A stretch of 61,380 nucleotides of DNA from Rhodoblastus acidophilus (GTDB taxonomy: Bacteria; Pseudomonadota; Alphaproteobacteria; Rhizobiales; Beijerinckiaceae), in NCBI RefSeq assembly GCF_009720655.1, contig NZ_WNKS01000023.1, positions 1-61,380 of the forward strand, in the 5' to 3' direction. Made by a program: the position numbers and the translations under genes. The notes under the pieces are model-generated. The model was not told the DNA's origin, did no database searches, and worked only from the letters and a program-made list of their open reading frames with translations. Positions 54,361 to 61,380 of this stretch are shown piece by piece. Position 1 is the stretch's first letter. The number at the start of each line of letters is the position of its first letter.

Positions 54361-55023
54361 TCACTGCCGGAACGGGAAGTTGAAGGCGCGCAGGAGAGCG
54401 CGGGCTTCGTCGTCGGTCTTGGCCGTGGTGCACACGATCACGTCCATGCCCAGAACCGTATCGACCTTGTCGTAGTCGATTTCAGGGAACACGATGTGCT
54501 CCTTGATGCCGAGCGCATAATTGCCACGGCCGTCGAACGACTTCGGATTGAGACCGCGGAAATCTCGCACGCGCGGCAGCGCGACGGTGATGAAGCGGTC
54601 CAGGAATTCGTACATGCGGGTCTTGCGCAGCGTGACCTTGGCGCCGATCGGCATGTTCTCGCGCACCTTGAAGGTCGAGATCGCCTTGCGGGCCCGGGTG
54701 ATGACCGGCTTCTGGCCGGCGATCAGCGCGAGGTCGGCGGCGGCCAGCGTCACCTTCTTGGTGTCGTTGACAGCGTCGCCCACGCCCATGTTCAGCACGA
54801 TCTTTTCGATCGACGGAACTTCGTTGGCGTTTTTATAGCCGAACTCTTCGATCAGCTTCGGCCGCACCACTTCGTCGTAGTGCTGGCGCATGCGCGCGAC
54901 ATAGCCCTCGGGGATCGAGGAGACCGCGCCGGCGTGGGCGACGGTCTCGGAACCCTTGGCCTTCTTCTCGGCGCCCTTGTCCGCCTTGGCGGCGCCCTTC
55001 TTGGGGGTCTTTGCCTCAGCCAT
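54361..55023 (-). CDS. rplE: 50S ribosomal protein L5 with N-terminal extension
   Basis: 220 aa against about 180-185 in the family. The L5 core begins [25 protein letters not shown], with [41 protein letters not shown] and [19 protein letters not shown]. The first 37 residues are an Ala/Lys/Glu-rich extension ([21 protein letters not shown]). It starts at 55023, overlapping the end of rplX by eight bases; an internal start is not needed since the frame is clean. The extension should be disordered and basic. Confidence 0.95.
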   Translation of the reverse strand: MAEAKTPKKGAAKADKGAEKKAKGSETVAHAGAVSSIPEGYVARMRQHYDEVVRPKLIEEFGYKNANEVPSIEKIVLNMGVGDAVNDTKKVTLAAADLALIAGQKPVITRARKAISTFKVRENMPIGAKVTLRKTRMYEFLDRFITVALPRVRDFRGLNPKSFDGRGNYALGIKEHIVFPEIDYDKVDTVLGMDVIVCTTAKTDDEARALLRAFNFPFRQ

Positions 55024-55333
55024 CGATCAATTCTCCGGAACGCTTGGCGAAACGGACCTTCCGGCCGTCATCGAGGATCTTGAAGCCGACGCGGGTCGGA
55101 GCGCCGTCCTTGGGATCGGCGATCGCGATGTTCGACAGCTGGATCGGGGCTTCCTTGGTGATGATGCCGCCTTCCTGCGCCTGCGTCTGCTTCTGGTGAC
55201 GCTTCACCGTATTGACGCCGGACACGAGCGCGCGGCCTTCCTTGGGAAGCACCAGGGTCACTTCGCCCTTGCGGCCCTTGTCACGGCCGGCGATCACGAC
55301 GACCTTGTCGCCTTTCTTGATCTTGGCGGCCAT
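55016..55333 (-). CDS. rplX: 50S ribosomal protein L24
   Basis: 105 aa from ATG 55333, which shares a base with the rplN stop; a GTG one codon earlier is possible. KOW motif [20 protein letters not shown], then [29 protein letters not shown]24 starts 50S assembly. The end overlaps the rplE start. Confidence 0.96.
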   Translation of the reverse strand: MAAKIKKGDKVVVIAGRDKGRKGEVTLVLPKEGRALVSGVNTVKRHQKQTQAQEGGIITKEAPIQLSNIAIADPKDGAPTRVGFKILDDGRKVRFAKRSGELIDG

Positions 55334-55701
55334 CACAACACCTCCGGGGCGAGCGAAATGATCTTCATGTGGTTCTTGGCGCGCAGCTCGCGCGGCACCG
55401 GTCCGAAGATACGGGTGCCCACCGGCTCCTTCTGATTGTTGATCAGAACGGCCGCATTGGTGTCGAAGCGAATCACGGAGCCGTCGGGACGCTTGATGTC
55501 CTTGGCGGTGCGAACGACCACCGCCTTCATCACGTCGCCTTTTTTCACGCGGCCGCGCGGAATAGCTTCTTTAACGGAAACAACGATAATATCGCCAACG
55601 CCTGCATACTTGCGCTTGGAGCCCCCAAGCACCTTGATGCACATCACACGACGCGCGCCCGAATTGTCGGCCACGTCGAGGGCGGTCTGCATCTGAATCA
55701 T
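55333..55701 (-). CDS. rplN: 50S ribosomal protein L14
   Basis: 122 aa. [27 protein letters not shown] opens the protein, with [25 protein letters not shown] and [24 protein letters not shown] at the end. A 224-bp gap with hairpins precedes it. Confidence 0.97.
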   Translation of the reverse strand: MIQMQTALDVADNSGARRVMCIKVLGGSKRKYAGVGDIIVVSVKEAIPRGRVKKGDVMKAVVVRTAKDIKRPDGSVIRFDTNAAVLINNQKEPVGTRIFGPVPRELRAKNHMKIISLAPEVL

Positions 55702-55819
55702 GGCTACGAGCCTTTCTGTCAGATCGGTTTCCGACGCGGATCATTCCGGCCGGACTTCGCCTGGATACCGCTTTCGCGGCGGGTTCTTCCCCAATTCTGG
55801 GGTGTTCGCCGAAATCAAT

Positions 55820-55906
55820 GCGCCGGGGCGTCACAGTCGTTTTCCCTGTTGAGGGGCGACCGTGACCCGGCGCAGACTTCGATTGAGGAAGCAGGACCGC
55901 TTCCTC
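55820..55906. repeat. Two hairpins between rplN and rpsQ
   Basis: A long imperfect stem starts with GCGCCGGG (55820-55827) and ends with CCGGCGC at 55873, extended by GTCAC/GTGAC. A second perfect stem GAGGAAGC (55885-55892) pairs with 55899-55906. No T-run on the minus strand. Confidence 0.75.
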
Positions 55907-55925
55907 GTTCATTTTTCCGAAGAAA

Positions 55926-56168
55926 TCAAGCCTTGTTTTCGTTCGGCAGAACGATCCAGCACTTGAGCTTCGAAATCGGACGGGTCTCCTCGATGGACAC
56001 CTGATCCCCGACCTTGAAAGCGCCCGCCTCGTCATGCGCGTGATAGTGCTTGGTGCGGCGGACGGTCTTCTTCAGCAGCGGATGGGTGAAGCGGCGCTCC
56101 ACCTTCACCACCACGGTCTTTTCCTGCTTGTCGGAGACGACAACGCCCTGGAGAATGCGCTTCGGCAT
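55926..56168 (-). CDS. rpsQ: 30S ribosomal protein S17
   Basis: 80 aa. [42 protein letters not shown] and [18 protein letters not shown] are typical. Fifteen bases after rpmC. Confidence 0.97.
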   Translation of the reverse strand: MPKRILQGVVVSDKQEKTVVVKVERRFTHPLLKKTVRRTKHYHAHDEAGAFKVGDQVSIEETRPISKLKCWIVLPNENKA

Positions 56169-56183
56169 GTGGTTTCGCCTTTA

Positions 56184-56396
56184 TTATTTGGCCTCGCCGC
56201 GCTTCTGCGCGGCGATGGTCTTCACGCGGGCGACGTCGCGACGGACGACGCGAACGCGCGACGTGTTTTCGAGCTGATTGGTCGCCTTCTGGAAGCGCAG
56301 GTTGAACTGCTCCTTCTTCAGCTTCAGCAATTCGTCAGCCAGTTGGTCTTCGGTCATCGCCTTGAGGTCGTTCAGGCGGCCATCTTGTTTCGACAT
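56184..56396 (-). CDS. rpmC: 50S ribosomal protein L29
   Basis: 70 aa from ATG 56396. Two-helix L29 with [52 protein letters not shown]. Placed between rplP and rpsQ as usual. The C-terminal tail is short and basic. Confidence 0.96.
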   Translation of the reverse strand: MSKQDGRLNDLKAMTEDQLADELLKLKKEQFNLRFQKATNQLENTSRVRVVRRDVARVKTIAAQKRGEAK

Positions 56397-56406
56397 CCTG
56401 CCCTCC

Positions 56407-56820
56407 TTATTCGGCAATGCGTTCGATGAAGCGGGTCTTGATCGGCAGCTTGGCGGCCGCAAGGGCAAAAGCCTCGCGGGCGAGCTGCGGCGCGACGCCG
56501 TCAACCTCGAACATGATGCGTCCGGGCGCCACGCGGGCGCACCAGAATTCCGGCGCGCCCTTGCCTTTACCCATGCGGACTTCGGTGGGCTTGCTGGACA
56601 CGGGGACGTCGGGGAACACGCGGATCCACACGCGTCCGGCGCGCTTCATGTGACGGGTCAAGGCGCGACGGGCGGCCTCGATCTGGCGGGCGGTGATGCG
56701 CTCGGGTTCGAGCGCCTTCAGGCCGAATTGTCCGAAGGCCAGTTCAAAGCCGCCCTTGGAGACGCCCTTGATGCGGCCCTTGAAGGCCTTGCGGAATCTT
56801 GTACGCTTGGGTTGCAGCAT
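56407..56820 (-). CDS. rplP: 50S ribosomal protein L16
   Basis: 137 aa. L16 signatures [37 protein letters not shown]-type text ([21 protein letters not shown]) and [24 protein letters not shown]. It lies near the A-site and peptidyl transferase centre. Confidence 0.97.
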   Translation of the reverse strand: MLQPKRTRFRKAFKGRIKGVSKGGFELAFGQFGLKALEPERITARQIEAARRALTRHMKRAGRVWIRVFPDVPVSSKPTEVRMGKGKGAPEFWCARVAPGRIMFEVDGVAPQLAREAFALAAAKLPIKTRFIERIAE

Positions 56821-56838
56821 GGGTCAAACTCACAAGGT

Positions 56839-57594
56839 TCAGGCGCGATCGCCGCGCGGCGGACGCGGGCCGCGACGCTCGCCGTCACGGTCGCGACGGT
56901 CGCGGCGCTCGCCGTGATGGTCATGGGCGGCGGCTTCGGCGCTGCGCTCGGTGGCCATCGGATCGTGCTCAAGGATTTCGCCCTTGAAGATCCAGACCTT
57001 GATGCCACAGGTGCCGTAGGCGGTGTGCGCGGTGGCGACGCCGTAATCGACATTGGCGCGCAACGTATGCAAGGGCACGCGACCCTCGCGATACCATTCC
57101 AGGCGCGCGATTTCCGCGCCGCCGAGACGGCCCGAACAGTTGATGCGGATGCCTTCGGCGCCGAGACGCATGGCCGATTGCACGGCGCGCTTCATGGCGC
57201 GACGGAAGGCGACGCGGCGTTCCAGCTGCTGCGCGATCGAATCGGCGACCAGGGTCGCGTCGACTTCCGGCTTGCGCACTTCGACGATGTTGATCGCGAC
57301 TTCCGAAGCGGTCAGCTTGGCGACAAGCTTGCGAATCTTGTCGATGTCGGCGCCCTTCTTGCCGATCACCACGCCCGGACGAGCCGAGTGAACGGTGACG
57401 CGGCATTTCTTGTGCGGACGCTCGATGACGATCTTCGAGATGGCGGCCTGCTTGAGCGCCTTCATCAGAGCTTCGCGAATGGCGAAGTCTTCATGAAGCA
57501 GCTTGCCGTATTCGCCCTTGTTGGCGAACCAGCGGCTGTCCCAGGTGCGGTTGATGCCGAGGCGAAGGCCGATCGGATTGACTTTCTGTCCCAT
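56839..57594 (-). CDS. rpsC: 30S ribosomal protein S3
   Basis: 251 aa from ATG 57594. KH domain region [29 protein letters not shown], then [36 protein letters not shown] and [18 protein letters not shown]. After the usual end, about 30 residues form a His/Arg/Asp-rich tail ([19 protein letters not shown]) that is longer than in E. coli but common in alphaproteobacteria. Confidence 0.97.
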   Translation of the reverse strand: MGQKVNPIGLRLGINRTWDSRWFANKGEYGKLLHEDFAIREALMKALKQAAISKIVIERPHKKCRVTVHSARPGVVIGKKGADIDKIRKLVAKLTASEVAINIVEVRKPEVDATLVADSIAQQLERRVAFRRAMKRAVQSAMRLGAEGIRINCSGRLGGAEIARLEWYREGRVPLHTLRANVDYGVATAHTAYGTCGIKVWIFKGEILEHDPMATERSAEAAAHDHHGERRDRRDRDGERRGPRPPRGDRA

Positions 57595-57604
57595 CGTTTT
57601 CTCC

Positions 57605-57985
57605 TCAGGCCGACGCTTGGACTTCGCGCACGACAATCGTCAGATTGGCGAACGGCTTCTCGACGCGACCCGCGCGACCACGGGCGCGGGCGTGAAAACG
57701 CTTCATCACGAGCGCCTTGCCGACATAGGCTTCGGCGACGACGAGATCGTCCACGTCGAGGTCGTGGTTGTTCTCGGCATTGGCGATGGCGCTTTCCAGC
57801 GTCTTCTTCACGTCGGCGGCGATGCGCTTCTCGGAGAAGGTCAGGTCGGCCAGGGCGCGATCGACCTTCTTGCCGCGAATGAGCTGGGCCACGAGGTTGA
57901 GCTTCTGGGGCGACACGCGAATCATGCGCATCACCGCCTTGGCCTCATTCTCCTTGAGGGCGCGCGGATTTTTTTCCTGCGACAT
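57605..57985 (-). CDS. rplV: 50S ribosomal protein L22
   Basis: 126 aa. [73 protein letters not shown] are characteristic; the hairpin loop lines the exit tunnel. One base separates it from rpsS. Confidence 0.97.
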   Translation of the reverse strand: MSQEKNPRALKENEAKAVMRMIRVSPQKLNLVAQLIRGKKVDRALADLTFSEKRIAADVKKTLESAIANAENNHDLDVDDLVVAEAYVGKALVMKRFHARARGRAGRVEKPFANLTIVVREVQASA

Positions 57986-57986
57986 C

Positions 57987-58265
57987 TCAGCCCCTCTTCG
58001 ACTTCTTGTCCGCGGCGTGGCCGTGGAAGGTGCGGGTCGGCGAGAATTCGCCGAACTTGTGACCGATCATGTCTTCGGTGACGTTCACGGGCACATGCTT
58101 GTGGCCGTTGTAGACGCCGAAGGTGAGGCCGACGAACTGCGGCAGGATGGTCGAGCGGCGGCTCCAGGTCTTGATGACCTCGGAGCGCTTGGCTTGAGAG
58201 GCCACTTCGGCCTTTTTCAGGAGGTATCCGTCGACGAACGGACCTTTCCAGATCGAGCGAGACAT
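57987..58265 (-). CDS. rpsS: 30S ribosomal protein S19
   Basis: 92 aa from ATG 58265. [20 protein letters not shown] and [38 protein letters not shown] are the S19 signatures. Five bases after rplB. Confidence 0.97.
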   Translation of the reverse strand: MSRSIWKGPFVDGYLLKKAEVASQAKRSEVIKTWSRRSTILPQFVGLTFGVYNGHKHVPVNVTEDMIGHKFGEFSPTRTFHGHAADKKSKRG

Positions 58266-58270
58266 CAGGG

Positions 58271-59110
<840 letters not shown>

Positions 59111-59131
59111 TTGCCATTACCTCAATTCAGC

Positions 59132-59437
59132 TCAGAGCCCGGTGGTCACGTCGATCTTCTGGCCCTTCGCCAGGGTGACCACCGCGTTCTTGACGTCGGA
59201 ACGCACACCGCGCGTTCCCTTGAAAATCTTCTTCTTGCCCTTGCGGAGCAAAGTGTTCACCGCCTCGACCTTGACGTCGAACAGGCGTTCGACGGCGGCC
59301 TTGATCTGGTGCTTGGTCGCGTCGATGCGGACCTTGAACACAACCTTGTCCTGCTCGGACTGGATGGTCGCCTTTTCGGTGATCACCGGGGCGACGATGA
59401 CGTCATAATGACGGGGATCGAGTGCGCCTTGGCTCAT
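59132..59437 (-). CDS. rplW: 50S ribosomal protein L23
   Basis: 101 aa. [54 protein letters not shown] is the L23 core. It forms the exit-site docking point for trigger factor and SRP. The start overlaps the rplD end by four bases. Confidence 0.97.
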   Translation of the reverse strand: MSQGALDPRHYDVIVAPVITEKATIQSEQDKVVFKVRIDATKHQIKAAVERLFDVKVEAVNTLLRKGKKKIFKGTRGVRSDVKNAVVTLAKGQKIDVTTGL

Positions 59438-60054
59438 TTGAATCGCGCCTCCAGCGCATCGATCGCCGCCTTGGTCAGCACCAGCTTCTCGCGGCGGAGA
59501 ATGTCGTAAACATTGATGCCCTGGATCGGCAGAACGTCGATCTGGGGAATGTTGCGCGCGGCCAGAGCGAAGTTGGCGTTCAGCTCGGCGCCGTCGATGA
59601 TCAGCGCGTTGGTGAGGCCGATCTTGGCGAAATTGGCCTTGAGCGCGGCGGTCTTCGGCGCGTCGGCGTTGGCCGCCTCGAGCACGATGATCGAACCGTC
59701 CTTGGCCTTGGCCGAGAGCGCATGCTTCAGCGCGAGGGCGCGGACCTTCTTGGGCAGGTCATGGGCGTGCGACCGCACGACCGGACCGAAGGCGCGACCG
59801 CCGCCACGGAACTGCGGCACGCGGGCGGAGCCGTGACGGGCCGAACCCGTCCCCTTCTGCTTGTACATCTTCTTGCCGGTGCGGGCGATTTCCGCGCGGT
59901 TCTTCACCGCATGGGTGCCGGCGCGGCGCTTGGCGAGCTGGTAGCGCACCATGCGGGCGATCAGGTCCTCGCGCGGCTCCAGGCCGAAGATGGCGTCGTC
60001 GAGGTCGAGCGCGCCGGACGCGGCGCCTTCGAGAGTGGTGATGTCGATCTTCAC
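59434..60054 (-). CDS. rplD: 50S ribosomal protein L4
   Basis: 206 aa. [56 protein letters not shown] is the extended loop region of L4. In E. coli L4 also represses the S10 operon; no matching leader was seen here since the window ends at tuf. Confidence 0.97.
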   Translation of the reverse strand: MKIDITTLEGAASGALDLDDAIFGLEPREDLIARMVRYQLAKRRAGTHAVKNRAEIARTGKKMYKQKGTGSARHGSARVPQFRGGGRAFGPVVRSHAHDLPKKVRALALKHALSAKAKDGSIIVLEAANADAPKTAALKANFAKIGLTNALIIDGAELNANFALAARNIPQIDVLPIQGINVYDILRREKLVLTKAAIDALEARFK

Positions 60055-60057
60055 GGC

Positions 60058-60795
60058 TTAGCCCTCCGAAGAGTCGTTGGCCGCGGGCGCAGCTTGGGTT
60101 TCGGGAGCGGCGTTGCTTTCCGGGATGCGGAACTTGCCAGGCTTGGGCGCCTCGGCGGGCAGCGCCTTCTTCACGGCGTCGCGGATGAAGATCCAGTTGC
60201 CGGCGTGACCGGGAACCGAGCCTTCAACCAGAACCAGGCCGCGCTCGACATCGAGCGAAACGACCCGCAGGTTCTGCGTCGTCACCCGATCCGTGCCCAT
60301 GTGGCCGGCCATTTTCTTGTTCTTGAAGGTCTTGCCGGGGTCCTGACGGCCGCCGGTCGAACCATGCGAGCGGTGCGACACCGACACGCCGTGGGAGGCG
60401 CGCAGACCGCCGAAGTTCCAGCGCTTCATCGGTCCGGCGAAGCCTTTACCGATGGTGGTGCCGGTGACGTCGACGAACTGGCCGACGACGAAGTGATCGG
60501 CGGTGATTTCCGCGCCGACCGGCAGCAGGGCGTCCTCGGCCACGCGGAACTCGGCGAGCTTCATCTTCGGCTCGACGTTCGCCTGGGCGAAGCGGCCGCG
60601 TTCGGCCTTGGAGACATTCTTCACCTTGGCGCGGCCGATGCCGAGCTGAAGAGCGGTGTAGCCGTTCTTCTCCATGGTGCGCTGGGCGACGACCTGAACG
60701 CCGTCGAGTTTCAAGACCGTGACCGGAACATGTTCCCCGCTGTCCGTGAAGACGCGGGTCATGCCGACCTTCTGTGCGATGACGCCTGACCGCAT
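60058..60795 (-). CDS. rplC: 50S ribosomal protein L3
   Basis: 245 aa from ATG 60795, preceded by [39 protein letters not shown] begins the core; [59 protein letters not shown] is the conserved loop. The C-terminal 30 residues are a Pro/Ala-rich acidic extension. A 127-bp gap with two hairpins separates it from rpsJ. Confidence 0.97.
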   Translation of the reverse strand: MRSGVIAQKVGMTRVFTDSGEHVPVTVLKLDGVQVVAQRTMEKNGYTALQLGIGRAKVKNVSKAERGRFAQANVEPKMKLAEFRVAEDALLPVGAEITADHFVVGQFVDVTGTTIGKGFAGPMKRWNFGGLRASHGVSVSHRSHGSTGGRQDPGKTFKNKKMAGHMGTDRVTTQNLRVVSLDVERGLVLVEGSVPGHAGNWIFIRDAVKKALPAEAPKPGKFRIPESNAAPETQAAPAANDSSEG

Positions 60796-60839
60796 GTTTC
60801 TCTTTCCTTCAGGGCGCATTCGTTTCGAAGAGGCGCCGC

Positions 60840-60890
60840 GAGACGTCACAAGGACGTCTCAAACCAAATCTACTCTCTGTGACTCAGAGA
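60840..60890. repeat. Two hairpins between rplC and rpsJ
   Basis: GAGACGTC (60840-60847) pairs with 60853-60860, and TCTCTG (60874-60879) with CAGAGA (60885-60890). Both have five-base loops. Confidence 0.75.
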
Positions 60891-60922
60891 TTGTTTTCCA
60901 AGCCCACGCCGGCGGCGGGAGC

Positions 60923-61231
60923 TTAAAGCTTGATCTCGACGTCCACGCCGGCGGCGAGGTCGAGTTTCATCAGCGCATCGACCGTCTGAGGGGTCGGGTC
61001 GACAATGTCAAGCACCCGCTTGTGCGTGCGGATCTCGAATTGCTCGCGCGACTTCTTGTCGACGTGGGGCGAGCGGTTCACGGTGAACTTCTCGATCCGG
61101 GTCGGAAGGGGGATCGGGCCACGCACCTGAGCGCCGGTGCGCTTGGCGGTGGAGACGATTTCCTTCGTCGAAGTGTCCAGAATCCGATGATCGAACGCCT
61201 TGAGGCGGATCCGGATGTTTTGTCCGTTCAT
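60923..61231 (-). CDS. rpsJ: 30S ribosomal protein S10
   Basis: 102 aa from ATG 61231. [23 protein letters not shown] and [55 protein letters not shown] identify S10. It begins the S10 group of the cluster, downstream of tuf, the common order. Confidence 0.97.
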   Translation of the reverse strand: MNGQNIRIRLKAFDHRILDTSTKEIVSTAKRTGAQVRGPIPLPTRIEKFTVNRSPHVDKKSREQFEIRTHKRVLDIVDPTPQTVDALMKLDLAAGVDVEIKL

Positions 61232-61253
61232 TTTCTGATCCTCTGAGCGAATC

Positions 61254-61280
61254 GGTGCGGGCTGACGGGCAGCCCGCACC
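61254..61280. repeat. 11-bp perfect hairpin between rpsJ and tuf
   Basis: GGTGCGGGCTG (61254-61264) pairs with 61270-61280 around a five-base loop. There is no T-run, so tuf transcripts may continue into rpsJ. Confidence 0.8.
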
Positions 61281-61299
61281 TACGCTATCCGCCTAAAAA

Positions 61300-61380
61300 T
61301 TATTCGATGATCGAAGCGACGACGCCCGCGCCAACGGTGCGGCCGCCTTCGCGGATGGCGAAGCGCAGCTTCTCTTCCAT
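61300..61380 (-). CDS. tuf: Elongation factor Tu, C-terminal end (partial)
   Basis: Only the last 26 codons and the stop are in the window. The frame reads FAIREGGRTVGAGVVASIIE, the invariant C-terminus of EF-Tu domain 3, running off the right edge on the minus strand. tuf just upstream of rpsJ is the standard order. Confidence 0.95.
   Translation of the reverse strand: MEEKLRFAIREGGRTVGAGVVASIIE

Noticed and set aside
56278-57882. 534-codon open frame antisense to ribosomal genes
   Set aside because: Opposite to rpmC, rplP, rpsC and rplV, all clear ribosomal proteins.

Overview
The window looks like a chromosomal segment of a high-GC alphaproteobacterium of the Hyphomicrobiales (Rhizobiales), perhaps near the Beijerinckiaceae/Methylocystaceae. 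Support comes from the gene orders lptF-lptG-lptD-surA-pdxA-rsmA and argS-SPOR-nagZ, alphaproteobacterial families (EipB/DUF1849, DUF1489, DUF6489, Phasin_2), a TTGACA-N17-TAAAAA promoter, and palindromic repeats common in this order. The genus is inference.

Layout. 77-2230: glycerophosphodiesterase, RidA-like protein and the periplasmic protein EipB. 2237-9673: a GGDEF-EAL c-di-GMP enzyme, propionyl-CoA carboxylase beta subunit, the holB-tmk pair and a DNA photolyase. 9859-17595: a tight operon for LPS transport (lptF, lptG, lptD), a SurA-like chaperone, pdxA and rsmA. 17716-22895 (minus strand): rpsI-rplM, a thioesterase, an ABC exporter, an RMD1-family protein and a SixA-like phosphatase. 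22896-26077 is gene-poor accessory DNA with a truncated ABC ATPase, a possible insertion-sequence end, a secreted protein with two six-cysteine repeats, and a methyltransferase. 26078-30298: argS, a SPOR protein and nagZ. 30304-37995 (minus): DUF6489, an acyl-CoA dehydrogenase/acyl-CoA synthetase pair, clpA-clpS and a phasin. 38248-41167: a D,D-carboxypeptidase with SPOR domain, a membrane J-domain protein and DUF1489. 41336 holds a near-consensus parS site. 41625-44453 is a three-gene operon: Rab-like small GTPase, OmpA-domain membrane protein and coiled-coil protein. ccoG follows, then the alpha-spc-S10 ribosomal cluster (46207-61231, minus strand) and the last 26 codons of tuf.

The most unusual unit is the GTPase/OmpA/coiled-coil operon. 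The OmpA-domain protein joins a cytoplasmic region, one membrane span and a peptidoglycan-binding domain, and it shares a short N-terminal motif with the coiled-coil protein. A reasonable inference is that a Ras-like switch is tied to the cell wall. The other large-scale oddity is the ribosomal cluster: all nine gaps longer than about 60 bp carry strong hairpins or palindromic repeats, while the remaining junctions are tight.

No tRNA, rRNA or CRISPR array was seen. Many long open frames opposite the real genes are GC-rich shadows and were left out.
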